From Gimesia fumaroli (GTDB lineage Bacteria; Planctomycetota; Planctomycetia; Planctomycetales; Planctomycetaceae), in the NCBI RefSeq assembly GCF_007754425.1, contig NZ_CP037452.1:1769501-1833500 (forward strand): a stretch of DNA of 64,000 bases, in the 5' to 3' direction. Position 1 is the first letter of the stretch. Each line of letters starts with the position of its first letter. The notes beneath the pieces were generated by a model. It saw only the letters and a program-made list of their open reading frames with translations, had not been told where the DNA came from and ran no database searches. This document shows, piece after piece, positions 1-10,500 of this stretch. Both the position numbers and the translations under genes were made by a program.

Positions 1-259
1 GCCTGTAATACTTGGCGCGCAGATCTAAGCTGAAGTACCTACTCAACTACTTGTATTGTTTGCCAGACAGGCGAAAGATGTGAGGTTGGGGAGACGCTTC
101 ACTTTCTAAAAACAAAACAAAGAACGCTCCCTCAATTCGTTGGCAATTATGGTAGTGCTCTGCCCACTCGTCAACTAGTATTTATCCAGTTTATCTAATT
201 ATTCAGAAAATAGCTTGTGGATCGTTTTCTTAAGTCTCTTTTAATATTGGAGTTATGTA

Positions 260-1030
260 GTGTCTGTATCTTCGTTCTGTGATCTTTCCGGCATGAAGGC
301 TTTAGTGACCGGTTCTTCTACCGGAATTGGCAAAGCGATTGCTTTGGAGCTGGCCGACGCGGGCGCTGATGTTTTGATTCATTATCGGAATTCCAAAGAC
401 GCAGCGCAGGAAGTGGTGGAACAAATTCAGCAGCGCGGCAGAAAGTCGGCCGCCCTTTCTGCAGATCTGGCGCATCGAGAAAACTATTCTGCGTTCATCG
501 ATCAGGCGTTTGGAGAATGGGGGGCATTGGATCTGTGGATTAACAATGCGGGCGTTGATTTATTAACAGGTGCCGAGTCGAAGCTGGACTACGATCATAA
601 GTTGGAAAAACTGTTCGAGGTTGATGTGCGGGGAACGGTGCTGTTGTCACGCGAAGTCGGTTTACGGATGCAGCAACAGGGGACTGGCTGCCTTTTGAAT
701 ATCGGTTGGGATCAATCGGATCGGGGGATGGAAGGGGATAGCGGCGAATTGTTTGCGGCGAGCAAGAATGCGATTATGGGCTTCAGCCGTTCGCTGGCGG
801 TTTCGCTGGCGCCGGACGTGCGCGTGAATTGCATTGCCCCCGGCTGGATTCAGACCGCCTGGGGGGAGACGGCCAGCGAGGTCTGGCAGGAACGGGTCAG
901 GCAGGAAACCCCCATGAAATGCTGGGGGAAACCCGAAGACATCGCCAAGATGGCGCGTTTTCTCTGCAGCCGTGAAGCCGCTTATATTACCGGGCAGGTG
1001 ATCAACGTGAATGGCGGCGCGGTGCGCTAA
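260..1030 (+). CDS. SDR-family protein with altered catalytic residues
   Basis: This is a 256-residue classical short-chain dehydrogenase/reductase fold. The nucleotide-binding motif VTGSSTGIG lies near residue 16 and NNAG near residue 95, and the C-terminus has the usual GQVINVNGG ending. The start is GTG at 260, preceded by TTGGAG at 247-252. Two catalytic positions differ from the family. The Tyr of YxxxK is Phe (FAASK, codon TTT at 752-754), and the segment aligning with the catalytic Ser reads NIGWDQ. The active-site Lys is kept. Family knowledge says Ser-Tyr-Lys is needed for hydride transfer, so the protein may bind a nucleotide without reducing a substrate, or use another chemistry. 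It is convergent with the next gene, two bases away. The fold is certain; the substrate is unknown. Confidence 0.9.
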   Translation: MSVSSFCDLSGMKALVTGSSTGIGKAIALELADAGADVLIHYRNSKDAAQEVVEQIQQRGRKSAALSADLAHRENYSAFIDQAFGEWGALDLWINNAGVDLLTGAESKLDYDHKLEKLFEVDVRGTVLLSREVGLRMQQQGTGCLLNIGWDQSDRGMEGDSGELFAASKNAIMGFSRSLAVSLAPDVRVNCIAPGWIQTAWGETASEVWQERVRQETPMKCWGKPEDIAKMARFLCSREAAYITGQVINVNGGAVR

Positions 1031-1032
1031 GC

Positions 1033-4020
1033 TTACCGGTTGGCATCAGTCGGACTCTTTTTTTGTTTGGGTTCGGGCAACAGGTAGGCGATCAGGTCAC
1101 GGAATTCCTGTAGCGTCATCCGATCAATCAGACCGTTGGGCATGATCGACGTTTTGGACGGAATCATTTCTTCAATGTCACTGATTTTAAATGAGATGAT
1201 TTTGCCGTTCGAGTCATAGATCGAACGTTCTTTGTTATTGTGTTTATGGTAAATGCCGGACGCGGTCTTGCCATCGATGGTCACGATTGTCAGCGGTAGA
1301 AAGCCGGGATCAATGTCCTTGCTGGGATTGATGATGGCTTCCACCAGTTGTTCGCGGTTGAGCGCGATCCGGCCGTTAGTGCGAAGTAAACCGGGGCCGA
1401 CCTGCTGGCCTCTGCCGTCAATCTGGTGGCAGCGAAAACAGCCGGGACCTTGCGGATGGAAGAAGAGCCGCTGGCCTGCCAGGGGATCGGCGGGGCCTGC
1501 TAACGCGTGCATCCACTCGGATAATTGATCCTTTGACGGCTTTTTCTGAGTGACCTGTTGCGTCAAAACTCTCTCAATGAGCGCCGCTTTCTCAACCTTT
1601 GCGGTCGCCATTTGTTTTAGTCTGCTCTGTTGCGATTCTTTCAGAGAAGCTCCGGTTAATGTGCGTAGCGCTTCTCTGTTGACGGTTGCGTTTTTGTCTT
1701 GTGCCAGTTGTATGAGAGGAGCGATATTTTCCAGCCGAGAAGAATCAAGGTTGATGACGGCTTCTGCGCGTAGATTGGGATCGGCGTTTGCATTCAAGGC
1801 CAGTTGCAGCAGTTTCTCGCGAACCGATTTGGTTTTGAGTTCACGTAAGGTACGAACGGCTTCCGTCTGGAGTCCGGGATCAGTTGACTTTAAAAGTTCG
1901 GTCAGTTTGTTTTCGTTCAAGGCTGGATGTTTCGCGGGGAGAAACAACAGAATCTGTCTCAGTACTTCCAGTGATGTCTCAGGCAGATCGAGTAAACGAG
2001 CGGCTTGCTGCTGGGCGTTGGATTTGGCGACCCACCAGTCACCCGTAGTACCTCGCGTCCAGTCTTTCATGACCCCATCTAATTGAGCGATGGATGCCAG
2101 ATAGGCTTTCAACAGTTCGGGCGTGGTGGCATTCCTGGCGAGATCCGAAATCAGTGTTTCGCGAAATGCTTTGAGTTGATCGCGGCCAATCCATTCGACG
2201 GCGACAAACCGCACCTGGGGATTTTCATCTTTTAAGGCCTGTTTTAATAGCGGTAGCGCCGGCGGTGATGTGCTTTCTTTTAACAGCAGAATTACGGCCA
2301 GTCGGACGGAGGGTTCACTGTTTGAAAAGGTCTGCTGCAATTCCGCGTCGGTGAATGTATTTCTGAGTCCCTGTCGTGCCGCCTGCTGCATGAACAGATC
2401 TGTGCTTTTCAGACGTTCGAATAAGAGTGGCAAGGCTGATTTGTCTGTGATGCGTCGTAGTGCGGCCGCCTGGACGGCAGGAGAATCATCGTGGGCGGCG
2501 ACTTCCTGGAAATCAACCAGTTTGGCGGGGAGACTGGTCACGGCCTGTTCGCGGAGTCCGGACTGTTTGTCTTTCAGAACTAAAGTAACCAGATCTGGCG
2601 TCATCTTTTTCGCACTGACCAAGGCATTCAAGGCGACGGCTCTGACCCGCGGGTCAGAATTCTTAAGGGCCGCTTTCAGTTTTGTAATTCCTGTATCTCC
2701 CTGTGCCAGTAACTTGCGAGCAGCCGCATCGCGTTTCTGCCAGTCTTTGGATGTGAGAGAAACGTTTGAAGAAGTTTGCCGCCGATTCACGGCGCGAATT
2801 TTCCAGACGCGGCCTTTTCCATGTAGTGGGTAGGAACGGTCCGCCCAGTCACCGACATACAGGCTGCCGTCCGGGCCAACGGCGATGCCTGCGGGGCGAA
2901 AATGTTCTTTACCGGCAATGACGGGCTGTGTGGTGGTTTTGAATGAGGCACAGTCGGGAGTCAGGTGGTAACGGTCGATGCGGTGCTCTCCCCAACTGGC
3001 AACCAGTAGATCACCACGATAGTCGGCGGGAAGCTGGTCTGATTCATAAATAATTAAACCGGTCGGCGATTCGCCTGTCGACGAGGTCATAGGGAGCGTG
3101 CCCGGTGTTTCTGCGTTGACGGCGATGAAGGGTTCGAGTGTGCGACGACGATATCCATAGTCGCCGCCTTCGACGATGGTGAGCAGGCGACAGGGAGGAC
3201 GGTTGCCGGGATCATTGTCGCCGACAAACATGCGGCCGTTGGTATCAAAGCAGAGGTGGAATGGATTCCAGAAACCGGTGGCGATGCGCTCAAGCTGGCT
3301 GCCATTCGTACGGCAGCAAAAGATGCCCCCTTCGCCGCGAAGTGCAGGGATGCGTACATTTCCTTTACCGATGAGAGTTGCATCGTCGCCGTAGTTTTGG
3401 CCGAGTGTGAAATAGATGTTTCCGAAATCGCCAACCAGCTCGGCATCGACGCCTTCATTTTCTCCCATACTGAAATAGATATTGTTGAAGAAATCAAAGG
3501 CGAAGCCGGAGAAGCCGTTATGGGGATAGGTGGCTGTGGTTTCCAGCTGAACCAGGTTTTGGCGGAGATCGGCTTTGCCATCGTTGTCTTTATCTCGTAG
3601 TCGAAAGATGGTGCTGCGGGTGGCGACATAAATCCAGCCATCGGGGTGAGCGGCGACATTCATGGTTTCGGTGGAACCTTCGTAGAAGGTCTGAATGCGG
3701 TCAGCACGACCGTCGCCGGTGGTGTCTTGCAGCAGACGAATCCGGTCTGTTTTCGGGCCTTTGTAATTTTCCGGGCGAAAGTGAGTGTGGCTTTCCACGA
3801 CATAAACCCGGTCTTGTTGATCGACGGTCAGGCCGGTGACGGTCACGATATCGGGCTCGGAAGCAAACAGTTCGATTGTCAGGCGGTCATCAAGCGAACG
3901 GGGAGTCTGAATCTCTGCCGCCTGGATTGCAGACGAAATAGAAACTGACAGACAGATCAGCAGTGCTGAGATTCTCAGGCAGGTACATGAGAGAATCTTC
4001 CGGGATGAGAGACCGGTCAT
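1033..4020 (-). CDS. PVC-type haem-binding dehydrogenase/HEAT protein
   Basis: This 995-residue exported protein has a signal peptide at about residues 1-34 and a beta-propeller region at about 36-405 resembling the membrane-bound dehydrogenase domain TIGR02604 (repeats such as DRVYVVESHTH and GPDGSLYVGDWADR). A run of HEAT-like helical repeats follows at about 410-810. The C-terminus is a cytochrome c module of the Pirellula/Verrucomicrobium type (TIGR02603) with CFRCH at residues 861-865 and a distal Met segment (SIMPNGL). Such proteins are abundant in Planctomycetes and are thought to be periplasmic redox enzymes acting on sugars, but no substrate has been established. It lies 61 bases downstream of the esterase-like gene on the same strand, so the two are probably co-transcribed. 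Confidence 0.92.
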   Translation of the reverse strand: MTGLSSRKILSCTCLRISALLICLSVSISSAIQAAEIQTPRSLDDRLTIELFASEPDIVTVTGLTVDQQDRVYVVESHTHFRPENYKGPKTDRIRLLQDTTGDGRADRIQTFYEGSTETMNVAAHPDGWIYVATRSTIFRLRDKDNDGKADLRQNLVQLETTATYPHNGFSGFAFDFFNNIYFSMGENEGVDAELVGDFGNIYFTLGQNYGDDATLIGKGNVRIPALRGEGGIFCCRTNGSQLERIATGFWNPFHLCFDTNGRMFVGDNDPGNRPPCRLLTIVEGGDYGYRRRTLEPFIAVNAETPGTLPMTSSTGESPTGLIIYESDQLPADYRGDLLVASWGEHRIDRYHLTPDCASFKTTTQPVIAGKEHFRPAGIAVGPDGSLYVGDWADRSYPLHGKGRVWKIRAVNRRQTSSNVSLTSKDWQKRDAAARKLLAQGDTGITKLKAALKNSDPRVRAVALNALVSAKKMTPDLVTLVLKDKQSGLREQAVTSLPAKLVDFQEVAAHDDSPAVQAAALRRITDKSALPLLFERLKSTDLFMQQAARQGLRNTFTDAELQQTFSNSEPSVRLAVILLLKESTSPPALPLLKQALKDENPQVRFVAVEWIGRDQLKAFRETLISDLARNATTPELLKAYLASIAQLDGVMKDWTRGTTGDWWVAKSNAQQQAARLLDLPETSLEVLRQILLFLPAKHPALNENKLTELLKSTDPGLQTEAVRTLRELKTKSVREKLLQLALNANADPNLRAEAVINLDSSRLENIAPLIQLAQDKNATVNREALRTLTGASLKESQQSRLKQMATAKVEKAALIERVLTQQVTQKKPSKDQLSEWMHALAGPADPLAGQRLFFHPQGPGCFRCHQIDGRGQQVGPGLLRTNGRIALNREQLVEAIINPSKDIDPGFLPLTIVTIDGKTASGIYHKHNNKERSIYDSNGKIISFKISDIEEMIPSKTSIMPNGLIDRMTLQEFRDLIAYLLPEPKQKKSPTDANR

Positions 4021-4081
4021 GGTTTCGATTCCTTTTGTCTGATTGCGGCGTGTGATTTGAGGTGGGGGCTTCAGTATGTTG

Positions 4082-4987
4082 CTATTTCTGATTCAGATAT
4101 CCCAGGGAAGTCAGGAACGCGTCCAGCTTTTCGATCGTGGAGTCGTAGTTCACTTTGTTTTTACTCAGATTGAAAAAGCCGTGTCCCTGATCTTTATACG
4201 CGAAGAGTTCACAGCGATTCCCGTTTTCTTTCATCTGCCTGGTAAACCGTTCCACATTTTCAAAGAGTACGGTGGTGTCAGCCGTGCCGTGAAAAATGAT
4301 GGTGGGAGGTAGGTCCTTGCGGATGAAATGGATGGGGGAAATCTCTTTACAACGTTCGCCGAGTTGTCTTGGTCCCCCTTTCCAGCCGGTTTCGGTGGTA
4401 TCGACGACCGGATTAAAGAGCGCCATTGCATTGGGGGCGGAGGAGATTTCTTTGTTTTCGTTTCGTTCTTCAAAGCCGACAACGGTACCAGTGCAGGCAG
4501 CAACGTGACCTCCCGCCGATCCGCCGCCTGCCACGATACGGTTGGGATCAATGCCCAGTTCGGCCGCGTGCTGGCGAATCCAGCGGACGGCTGATTTCCC
4601 GTCGGCGACACATTCGAACGGGGTGGTCTTGTGTTTGGATTTGATGCGATATTCGGCAGCGCAGGCGACCATGCCTTTGGATGCCAGATGTTTGCAGTGC
4701 GGTTCAAACTGGCTGGGGCTACCGCCGGTCCAGCCACCACCAAAGAAGAAAACGATGGCAGGGCGGGAATCTCCGGCTTTCCAGTCTTTGGGTTTAAAAA
4801 TGTTAAGATGCAGATCGCCTTGATCTGTCGTTTTATAAACTTCAAAGTCCGCGCCTTTGAGTCGTTTCCAGGCTTTGCCTTTGTTGGAACGTTTTTTATC
4901 AGCTGCCTCGACAGTTGTTCCAAATGACTGTCCTAGAAGACCAATTAAAGAGAAAAGTATAAGTGCTTGCCGGGAGATTGAATTCAT
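4082..4987 (-). CDS. alpha/beta hydrolase, esterase-like, secreted
   Basis: This is a 301-residue alpha/beta hydrolase of the BD-FAE/acetyl-esterase type. The chosen ATG at 4987 begins a clear signal peptide (LILFSLIGLLG core, ending about residue 29 at VEA-A) and has AGGA upstream. An upstream in-frame start at 5041 would bury that signal. The oxyanion-loop segment reads FFFGGGWTGG, a variant of HGGG. The nucleophile elbow is GGGSAGG, the acid lies in HGTADTT, and the catalytic His lies in DQGHGFF. Family members remove acetyl or feruloyl groups from polysaccharides, so a carbohydrate esterase role is reasonable but inferred. It is followed by the PVC dehydrogenase gene and is divergent from the SASA-type esterase gene at 5109. 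Confidence 0.9.
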   Translation of the reverse strand: MNSISRQALILFSLIGLLGQSFGTTVEAADKKRSNKGKAWKRLKGADFEVYKTTDQGDLHLNIFKPKDWKAGDSRPAIVFFFGGGWTGGSPSQFEPHCKHLASKGMVACAAEYRIKSKHKTTPFECVADGKSAVRWIRQHAAELGIDPNRIVAGGGSAGGHVAACTGTVVGFEERNENKEISSAPNAMALFNPVVDTTETGWKGGPRQLGERCKEISPIHFIRKDLPPTIIFHGTADTTVLFENVERFTRQMKENGNRCELFAYKDQGHGFFNLSKNKVNYDSTIEKLDAFLTSLGYLNQK

Positions 4988-5108
4988 GTTGTTGATATTC
5001 CTGCAAAAAATAATGAAACCGATTGTTTGATGTCGAATCATGTGATCCTCTATAGTAAATTAAAGTCTGATCAAAATGTCTCTTCATTTCCTGTTGGAAT
5101 ATTAAAAA

Positions 5109-5909
5109 ATGAAAATTAAATTGATTCTGAGTGTGGCCCTGTTCATGGGGTTGTTTGCTGTTTCGAGTTCTGCTCATGCGGACAAAAAAACAACGAAACT
5201 GCCGGAGAAAGAAAACTTTCATATCTATCTGCTTATCGGGCAGTCGAATATGGCAGGGCGCGGTGTTGTTGATCCCGCTGCGAATAAGCCGCATCCCCGA
5301 GTTTTGAAGCTGGATAAAAAAGGGAACTGGGTTCCCGCGACCGACCCGCTGCATTTTGACAAGCCAAAGATTGCCGGCGTGGGGCCAGGGTCGGGGTTTG
5401 GTCCTGCAATTGCGGACGTCTCCCCGGATGTCACGATTGGATTGATCCCGGCAGCAGTCGGGGGCACGCCACTCAGCCGCTGGGTTAAGGGAGGAGATTT
5501 GTATGAGCGTGCTGTGAAATGGGCGAAAAAGAACCAGAAGAAAGGCGTGATTAAAGGGGCGATCTGGCACCAGGGGGAAGGTGACTCTTCCAATCCGGAA
5601 TTGTATAACAGCTATCAGAAACGGTTGTCCGGCATGATTGTCGATTTGCGAACCGATTTGAACGAGCCCGATATGCCGTTTGTGATGGGCGAGCTGGGAG
5701 AATTTTTCACGCGTCCCGGAGCAAGTACAGTGAACGAGGCATTGCACGGGATTGCGAAGTCGGTACCTGGGACCGGGGTGGCGTCATCCAAAGGGCTGAA
5801 GGCAAAAAGTGATCAGGTTCACTTCAACGCGGCAGCGGAAAAAGAATTCGGCAAACGTTACGCAGAGCAGATGTTGAAACTGCAAAAGCAGACTGCCGGG
5901 AAAGAGTGA
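5109..5909 (+). CDS. sialate O-acetylesterase-like (SASA) protein
   Basis: The 266-residue product has a signal peptide (residues 1-24, ending AHA-D) and the SASA/DUF303 carbohydrate-esterase fold. GQSNMAG at about residue 45 holds the nucleophilic Ser. The block IWHQGEGDS near residue 153 is the family's WxQGE motif, and the C-terminal DQVHFN supplies the Asp-His pair. All members of the SGNH-type triad are visible. These enzymes remove acetyl esters from sialic acids or plant polysaccharides, acting outside the cytoplasm. The gene is divergent from the leftward esterase/PVC pair and convergent with the DUF1501 gene. A palindromic REP-like element lies just after its stop. Confidence 0.9.
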   Translation: MKIKLILSVALFMGLFAVSSSAHADKKTTKLPEKENFHIYLLIGQSNMAGRGVVDPAANKPHPRVLKLDKKGNWVPATDPLHFDKPKIAGVGPGSGFGPAIADVSPDVTIGLIPAAVGGTPLSRWVKGGDLYERAVKWAKKNQKKGVIKGAIWHQGEGDSSNPELYNSYQKRLSGMIVDLRTDLNEPDMPFVMGELGEFFTRPGASTVNEALHGIAKSVPGTGVASSKGLKAKSDQVHFNAAAEKEFGKRYAEQMLKLQKQTAGKE

Positions 5910-5931
5910 CGAGTTGAATGCTGATATTTTA

Positions 5932-6001
5932 GTGAGCGGGTCGGCGGTTTCTATGTCAAGATTGCTGTCACAAAACCGGTGGCTAGCGCCATTCCGCTCA
6001 C
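5932..6001. repeat. REP-like palindromic repeat, copy 1
   Basis: This 70-bp element begins GTGAGCGG and ends CCGCTCAC, which are perfect terminal inverted repeats. Inside are further complementary blocks, such as GGCGGTTT against AAAACCGG followed by GGCTAGCGCCATT. The reverse complement matches the start of a second copy at 12912 over GTGAGCGGAATGGCGCTAG. Both copies lie between convergently transcribed genes, so the element may act as a bidirectional transcription stop or be a non-autonomous palindromic repeat. Confidence 0.75.
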
Positions 6002-6025
6002 TTACGAGTAGCATTTTCTTTGCGT

Positions 6026-7501
6026 TTACGCGAGAATTTCCTCGACGGGGTGATGATCTTCGACGCCGGTCAGGCGTTGATCGAGTCCCTGGAATTTGTA
6101 GCTGAGTTTTTTGTGATCAATTCCCAGACACTTCAGGATGGTGGCGTTGAATTCGTGGATATGCACGGGTTTGTCAACAATGTTGTAACTGAAATCGTCG
6201 GTGGTGCCATGTACGAGTCCGGGTTTGATGCCGCCGCCTGACATCCAAATGCTGAAGCAGCGCGGGTGATGGTCGCGTCCGTAATTTTCACGCGTCAGTT
6301 TTCCCTGGCAGTAAACGGTGCGGCCGAACTCTCCGCCCCAGATGACCAGTGTGTCATCCAGCATGCCACGTTGCTTCAGGTCTTTGACCAAAGCGGCAGC
6401 GGGCTGGTCGATGTCTTTACATTGCTTGGGTAAATCGCCGGCGATGTTGGCGTGTTGATCCCAGCCGCGGTGGAAGATTTGCGAGAATCGCACTCCGCGT
6501 TCTGCCATGCGACGAGCCAGCAGACAGTGATACGCGAAGGTTCCCGGCTTATGCACATCGGGGCCATACATGTCGAGTGTGGCTTTGGTTTCTTTGGAGA
6601 TGTCGGTTAATTCGGGAACTGACGTCTGCATGCGGAATGCCATTTCATATTGCGAAATCCGTGTTTGAATTTCAGGATCGCCGATAGCGTTGAATTCGTT
6701 CTGGTTCATTTCTGCCAGCGTATCCAGCATGCGTCGTCGCAGTTTTGCAGAAACGCCGGGAGGGTTGGAGAGAAACAGAACCGGATCGCCTTTCGATCGG
6801 AGCGAGACGCCGGAATATTTACTGGCCAGGAATCCGCTGCCCCACAGGCGGTTATAAAGTGCCTGCGCCTGCTGCCGACCAGACCAGGTTGAAGTTAAAA
6901 CAACGAATGAAGGAAGATTTTCGTTCATGGAGCCCAGGCCATAACTCAGCCAGGAGCCCAGGCTGGGACGACCGGGGAGCTGGTTTCCGGTACAGATGTA
7001 GGTAATCGCGGGGTCATGATTGATGGCTTCAGTCCAGATTGAGCGGACAATCGAGATGTCTTTGACGATTCCGGCCGTGTGTGGCAGAAGCTCGCTGATC
7101 CAGGCCCCTTCGCCGCCGTTATCATGTTTAGTGAATTTGAATTTGGACGGTGCTAGAGGGAAGCGAGACTGACCGGACGTCATTGTGGTCAAACGCTGGC
7201 CTTTGCGAACTTCTTCCGGCAGATCTTTATCGAACAGTTTATCGAGAGACGGCTTATAGTCGAATGTATCCAGCTGGGAAGGAGAGCCTGCCATAAACAG
7301 ATAGATGGCGCGTTTTGCTTTGGGGGCAAAGTGCGGGACTCCCGGCAATCCGCCGGTCGCTTTCATTTCCGCGGGTGCAGCCTGAGCCTGATTGTATTGT
7401 GATTCCAGTGAGGCGAGTGCAGCGGTACCCAATCCTAATCCGCCGGTCTTGAAAAAGTGGCGTCGGGTGATTTGCGAGAGATGTTCCTGAATGGGATTCA
7501 T
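6026..7501 (-). CDS. DUF1501 protein with Tat signal
   Basis: This 491-residue protein has a twin-arginine signal ([21 protein letters not shown]) at its N-terminus, so it is exported folded. The body matches DUF1501, a branch of the alkaline-phosphatase/sulfatase-like superfamily. The motifs are [18 protein letters not shown] near residue 97, GWDQHANI near residue 344 and WGGEFGRT near residue 389. DUF1501 genes in Planctomycetes nearly always sit beside a DUF1549/DUF1553 cytochrome gene, and here that partner lies 80 bases upstream on the same strand. The biochemical activity has not been established. A metal-dependent esterase or a structural partner of the cytochrome protein are both possible. 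Confidence 0.93.
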   Translation of the reverse strand: MNPIQEHLSQITRRHFFKTGGLGLGTAALASLESQYNQAQAAPAEMKATGGLPGVPHFAPKAKRAIYLFMAGSPSQLDTFDYKPSLDKLFDKDLPEEVRKGQRLTTMTSGQSRFPLAPSKFKFTKHDNGGEGAWISELLPHTAGIVKDISIVRSIWTEAINHDPAITYICTGNQLPGRPSLGSWLSYGLGSMNENLPSFVVLTSTWSGRQQAQALYNRLWGSGFLASKYSGVSLRSKGDPVLFLSNPPGVSAKLRRRMLDTLAEMNQNEFNAIGDPEIQTRISQYEMAFRMQTSVPELTDISKETKATLDMYGPDVHKPGTFAYHCLLARRMAERGVRFSQIFHRGWDQHANIAGDLPKQCKDIDQPAAALVKDLKQRGMLDDTLVIWGGEFGRTVYCQGKLTRENYGRDHHPRCFSIWMSGGGIKPGLVHGTTDDFSYNIVDKPVHIHEFNATILKCLGIDHKKLSYKFQGLDQRLTGVEDHHPVEEILA

Positions 7502-7581
7502 ATCAGTACCTTACTTTTTATTTATGCTGTGTTGGACTTTTGCAGTCCTCGTTGATTTGTTGAAAACAGTTCTCTATGAGA

Positions 7582-10500
7582 TCAGTCTTTGGTGAGTACT
7601 TCGTCCAGGTTGAGGATGAGGTTACCAATCATCGTCCAGGCAGCCAGTTCCTGTGGATTCAAAGTGGCATCCGGTTTGGATTCACCAACGGCCAGCAATT
7701 CGGTCGCCGCTTTGGGATCAGACTGATAGTGCATCAGCATATCCTGGTATGTAGTTAAGGTGAGTTTCAGGTCTTCTGAGGAAATCGGTTTGGAGGTGGC
7801 CAGCTTGTAGGCGAAGCGAATTCGTTCTTCGGGAGTCTTGCCTCCTTCTTTCATCATTCGCTGGCCGAAGGCCCGGGCTGCTTCCAGATATTGAGGATCA
7901 TTTAACAATAACAATGCCTGAAGTGGCGTATTGGTCCGCTCTCGTCGCATGGTGCAGGCTTCCCGGCTGGGCGCATCAAATGTCGACATTTCTGGTGGCG
8001 GTGCGGTCCGTTTCCAGAAGGTATATAGCCCGCGACGGAAGACTTTGTCGGGCCCTTTGTCTTGTTTGAAGCGAACCGTATTCGAGCCGGAATACCCGAC
8101 AGCATGCCAGAGTCCATCCGGCTGCGGAGGTTTGACACTGGGGCCACCGACTTTGGGGACGAGCAAGCCACTGACAGCCAATGCCTGATCGCGGAGCATT
8201 TCTGCATCGAGCCGGAACCGGGGGCCTCGTGCCAGCAGTCGGTTCTTCGGATCTTTTTTATATAGTTCGGGAGTCACATTGGAGCTCTGTCGATAGGTGG
8301 CAGACATCAGCAGTTGTTTCATGAAGCGTTTGACATCCCAGTGGTGTTCCTGAAAATCGACGGCTAACCAGTCGAGCAATTCGGGATGACTGGGAGCCGC
8401 ACCCTGGTTGCCGAAGTCTTCGCTGGTTTCCACAATGCCGATGCCAAACAACTGCTGCCAGTAGCGGTTCACAGCAACACGTGAGGTCAGCGGATGATTG
8501 GGGGCCACCAGCCATTTGGCCAGACCCAGACGATTGACGGGCCACTCGGCTGCCATCTGGGGAAATTGCGACGGAGTCTTTCGGGTGACTTTCTCCCCTT
8601 TCTGATCGTATTGTCCTCGCTTCAAGTCAAAGGCATCCTTAATACCTTTTCGTTCACGGAAGACAAGTGTGGTGGGCAGAGACTGCGTCAATTTCTCTTC
8701 TTGGGCTTTGACCTGGACTTTTTGGGCGAGCACCTTTCGGTATTCCGAATCGAACTGATTCAAATAATATTGTCGTAATAAGTCGGTCTGTTGTGGCGTA
8801 CGTTTATCAGCCGCCAATTGCAGGACCGGAGTAATCTGTTTGTCAAAGAATACCTGATTGACTTCAGTCTCGGAGAGCTCATGATCGAAGATCCGGAATT
8901 CGTCGACGAATCCATTTTTCAAATGGGCTTTCGTACTGGAATGTCCCAGAAGCAGTGTGGCGGAATTCAGCGATGTTGTGTTCTTAAACGAGTCTGACGA
9001 GATCGTCAGCTCAGATGATTTTCCATCTATATAAACGGCGACGCCATGTGCTTTGGCGGAACCATCGTACGTCACACAGATGTGGTGCCACTGGTTGGGC
9101 GTGATTTCATTGTTTTTGGTCTGGACCTGAATCGCATATCCGGGCCAGCGATCGATGAGTCGTACGCTGAGGCTGCGGTTTGTAATTTGCAGATCGTAGC
9201 CGCGTTCCCGCGAATTGGGATTTAAGCTCGAAACAATCGGCCCCGAAGTTTTGCCGTTTGTTTTGACCCAGATCGCAAAGCTGAATGGAGTCGCTTTGGC
9301 GAATTGTCCGGTCTTTCCAAGATCCAGATGATTTCCAGCAGTGAACTGGAATCCGTTGCCGAATTTCCCTGCGGTCCAGGCTGGTTTGCCTTTGACGGTG
9401 GCTTTGTTTTTCGGATTGGTCTGATCTGCGCCCGTGGTACCTTCTTTTTCGTCCAGGTTGAATGCAGCGAGCACTCCGCCAGGCTGAGGGATCGAAAGGT
9501 TTGGATCGCTGCCGGTTTTCTGGATTTGCTGTTTCCACTGTAACCAGGATTGAAACGCCGGCTCGTTGGCTTTGATTCGCTTGTTTCCCTGTTGTTCCAA
9601 TGCGACTAGTTGCTCTTTGAATGCTTTGAGTTGTTTGGACTGTGCGGCGTTGGGGACTCTTAACGAAGGGGGCGAGTCTTTAATGTTGCCGTCCATCGCC
9701 GGGCCATCCAGATTATTGAAGAAGGCAAACAGCTGATAAAACTCGGTTTTTGTGAACGGATCGAACTTATGATCGTGGCAGACGGCACAGCCCAGGGTTA
9801 AACCCATGAAGGCCTGACCGGTGGTTTCGACGCGGTCGATGACATTGCGGACATAGACTTCTTCCGCGATGGAGCCTCCTTCGTTGGTGGTGACGTGACA
9901 ACGATTAAAGCCGGTGGCGATCTGTTGATCCATAGTGGCATCAGGCAGTAAATCACCGGCTAGTTGTTGGATGACGAATTGATCGTAAGGCAGGTTGGTA
10001 TTGAAGGCCTTGATGACCCAGTCCCGGTAAGGCCACATTTCACGAAAGTTGTCCAGGTGCAGACCGTGGGTGTCTCCATAGCGGGCGACGTCCAGCCAGT
10101 AGCGGGCCATATGCTCGCCGTACTGGGGAGATTCCAGCAGACGATCGATGACTTTTTCATAGGCGTTGGGAGCTTTGTCGTTCACGAATGCTTCGACGTG
10201 TGCGGGTTGGGGAGGCAAGCCGGTCAGGTCGAAAGTGACGCGGCGGATCAGAGTACGTCGATCTGCTTCGGGAGACGGCTTGAGTCCTTCTTTTTCCAGT
10301 CGCGACAGAATGAATTGATCAATGGGGCTTCGGACCCCGTTTTTTTGTTTGATGGCGGGCGCGGGGACTTTTTTCGGTGTCACAAAGGACCAGTGGTCCT
10401 GCCATTCCGCGCCTTCCTGAATCCAGCGTTTGAGCAGAGCTGTTTCTTCGGCGGTCAGTTTTTTGCCACTGTCTGCCGGCGGCATGATGAGGTCGGCATC

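Noticed and set aside
1-259. End of an upstream gene at the left edge
   Set aside because: No frame is open to the edge with recognisable sequence. It is treated as upstream non-coding DNA.
3256-3948. Forward open frames over the PVC dehydrogenase gene
   Set aside because: They are antisense shadows of the leftward gene, which has clear domains and codon use. No ribosome sites or known motifs were found in them.
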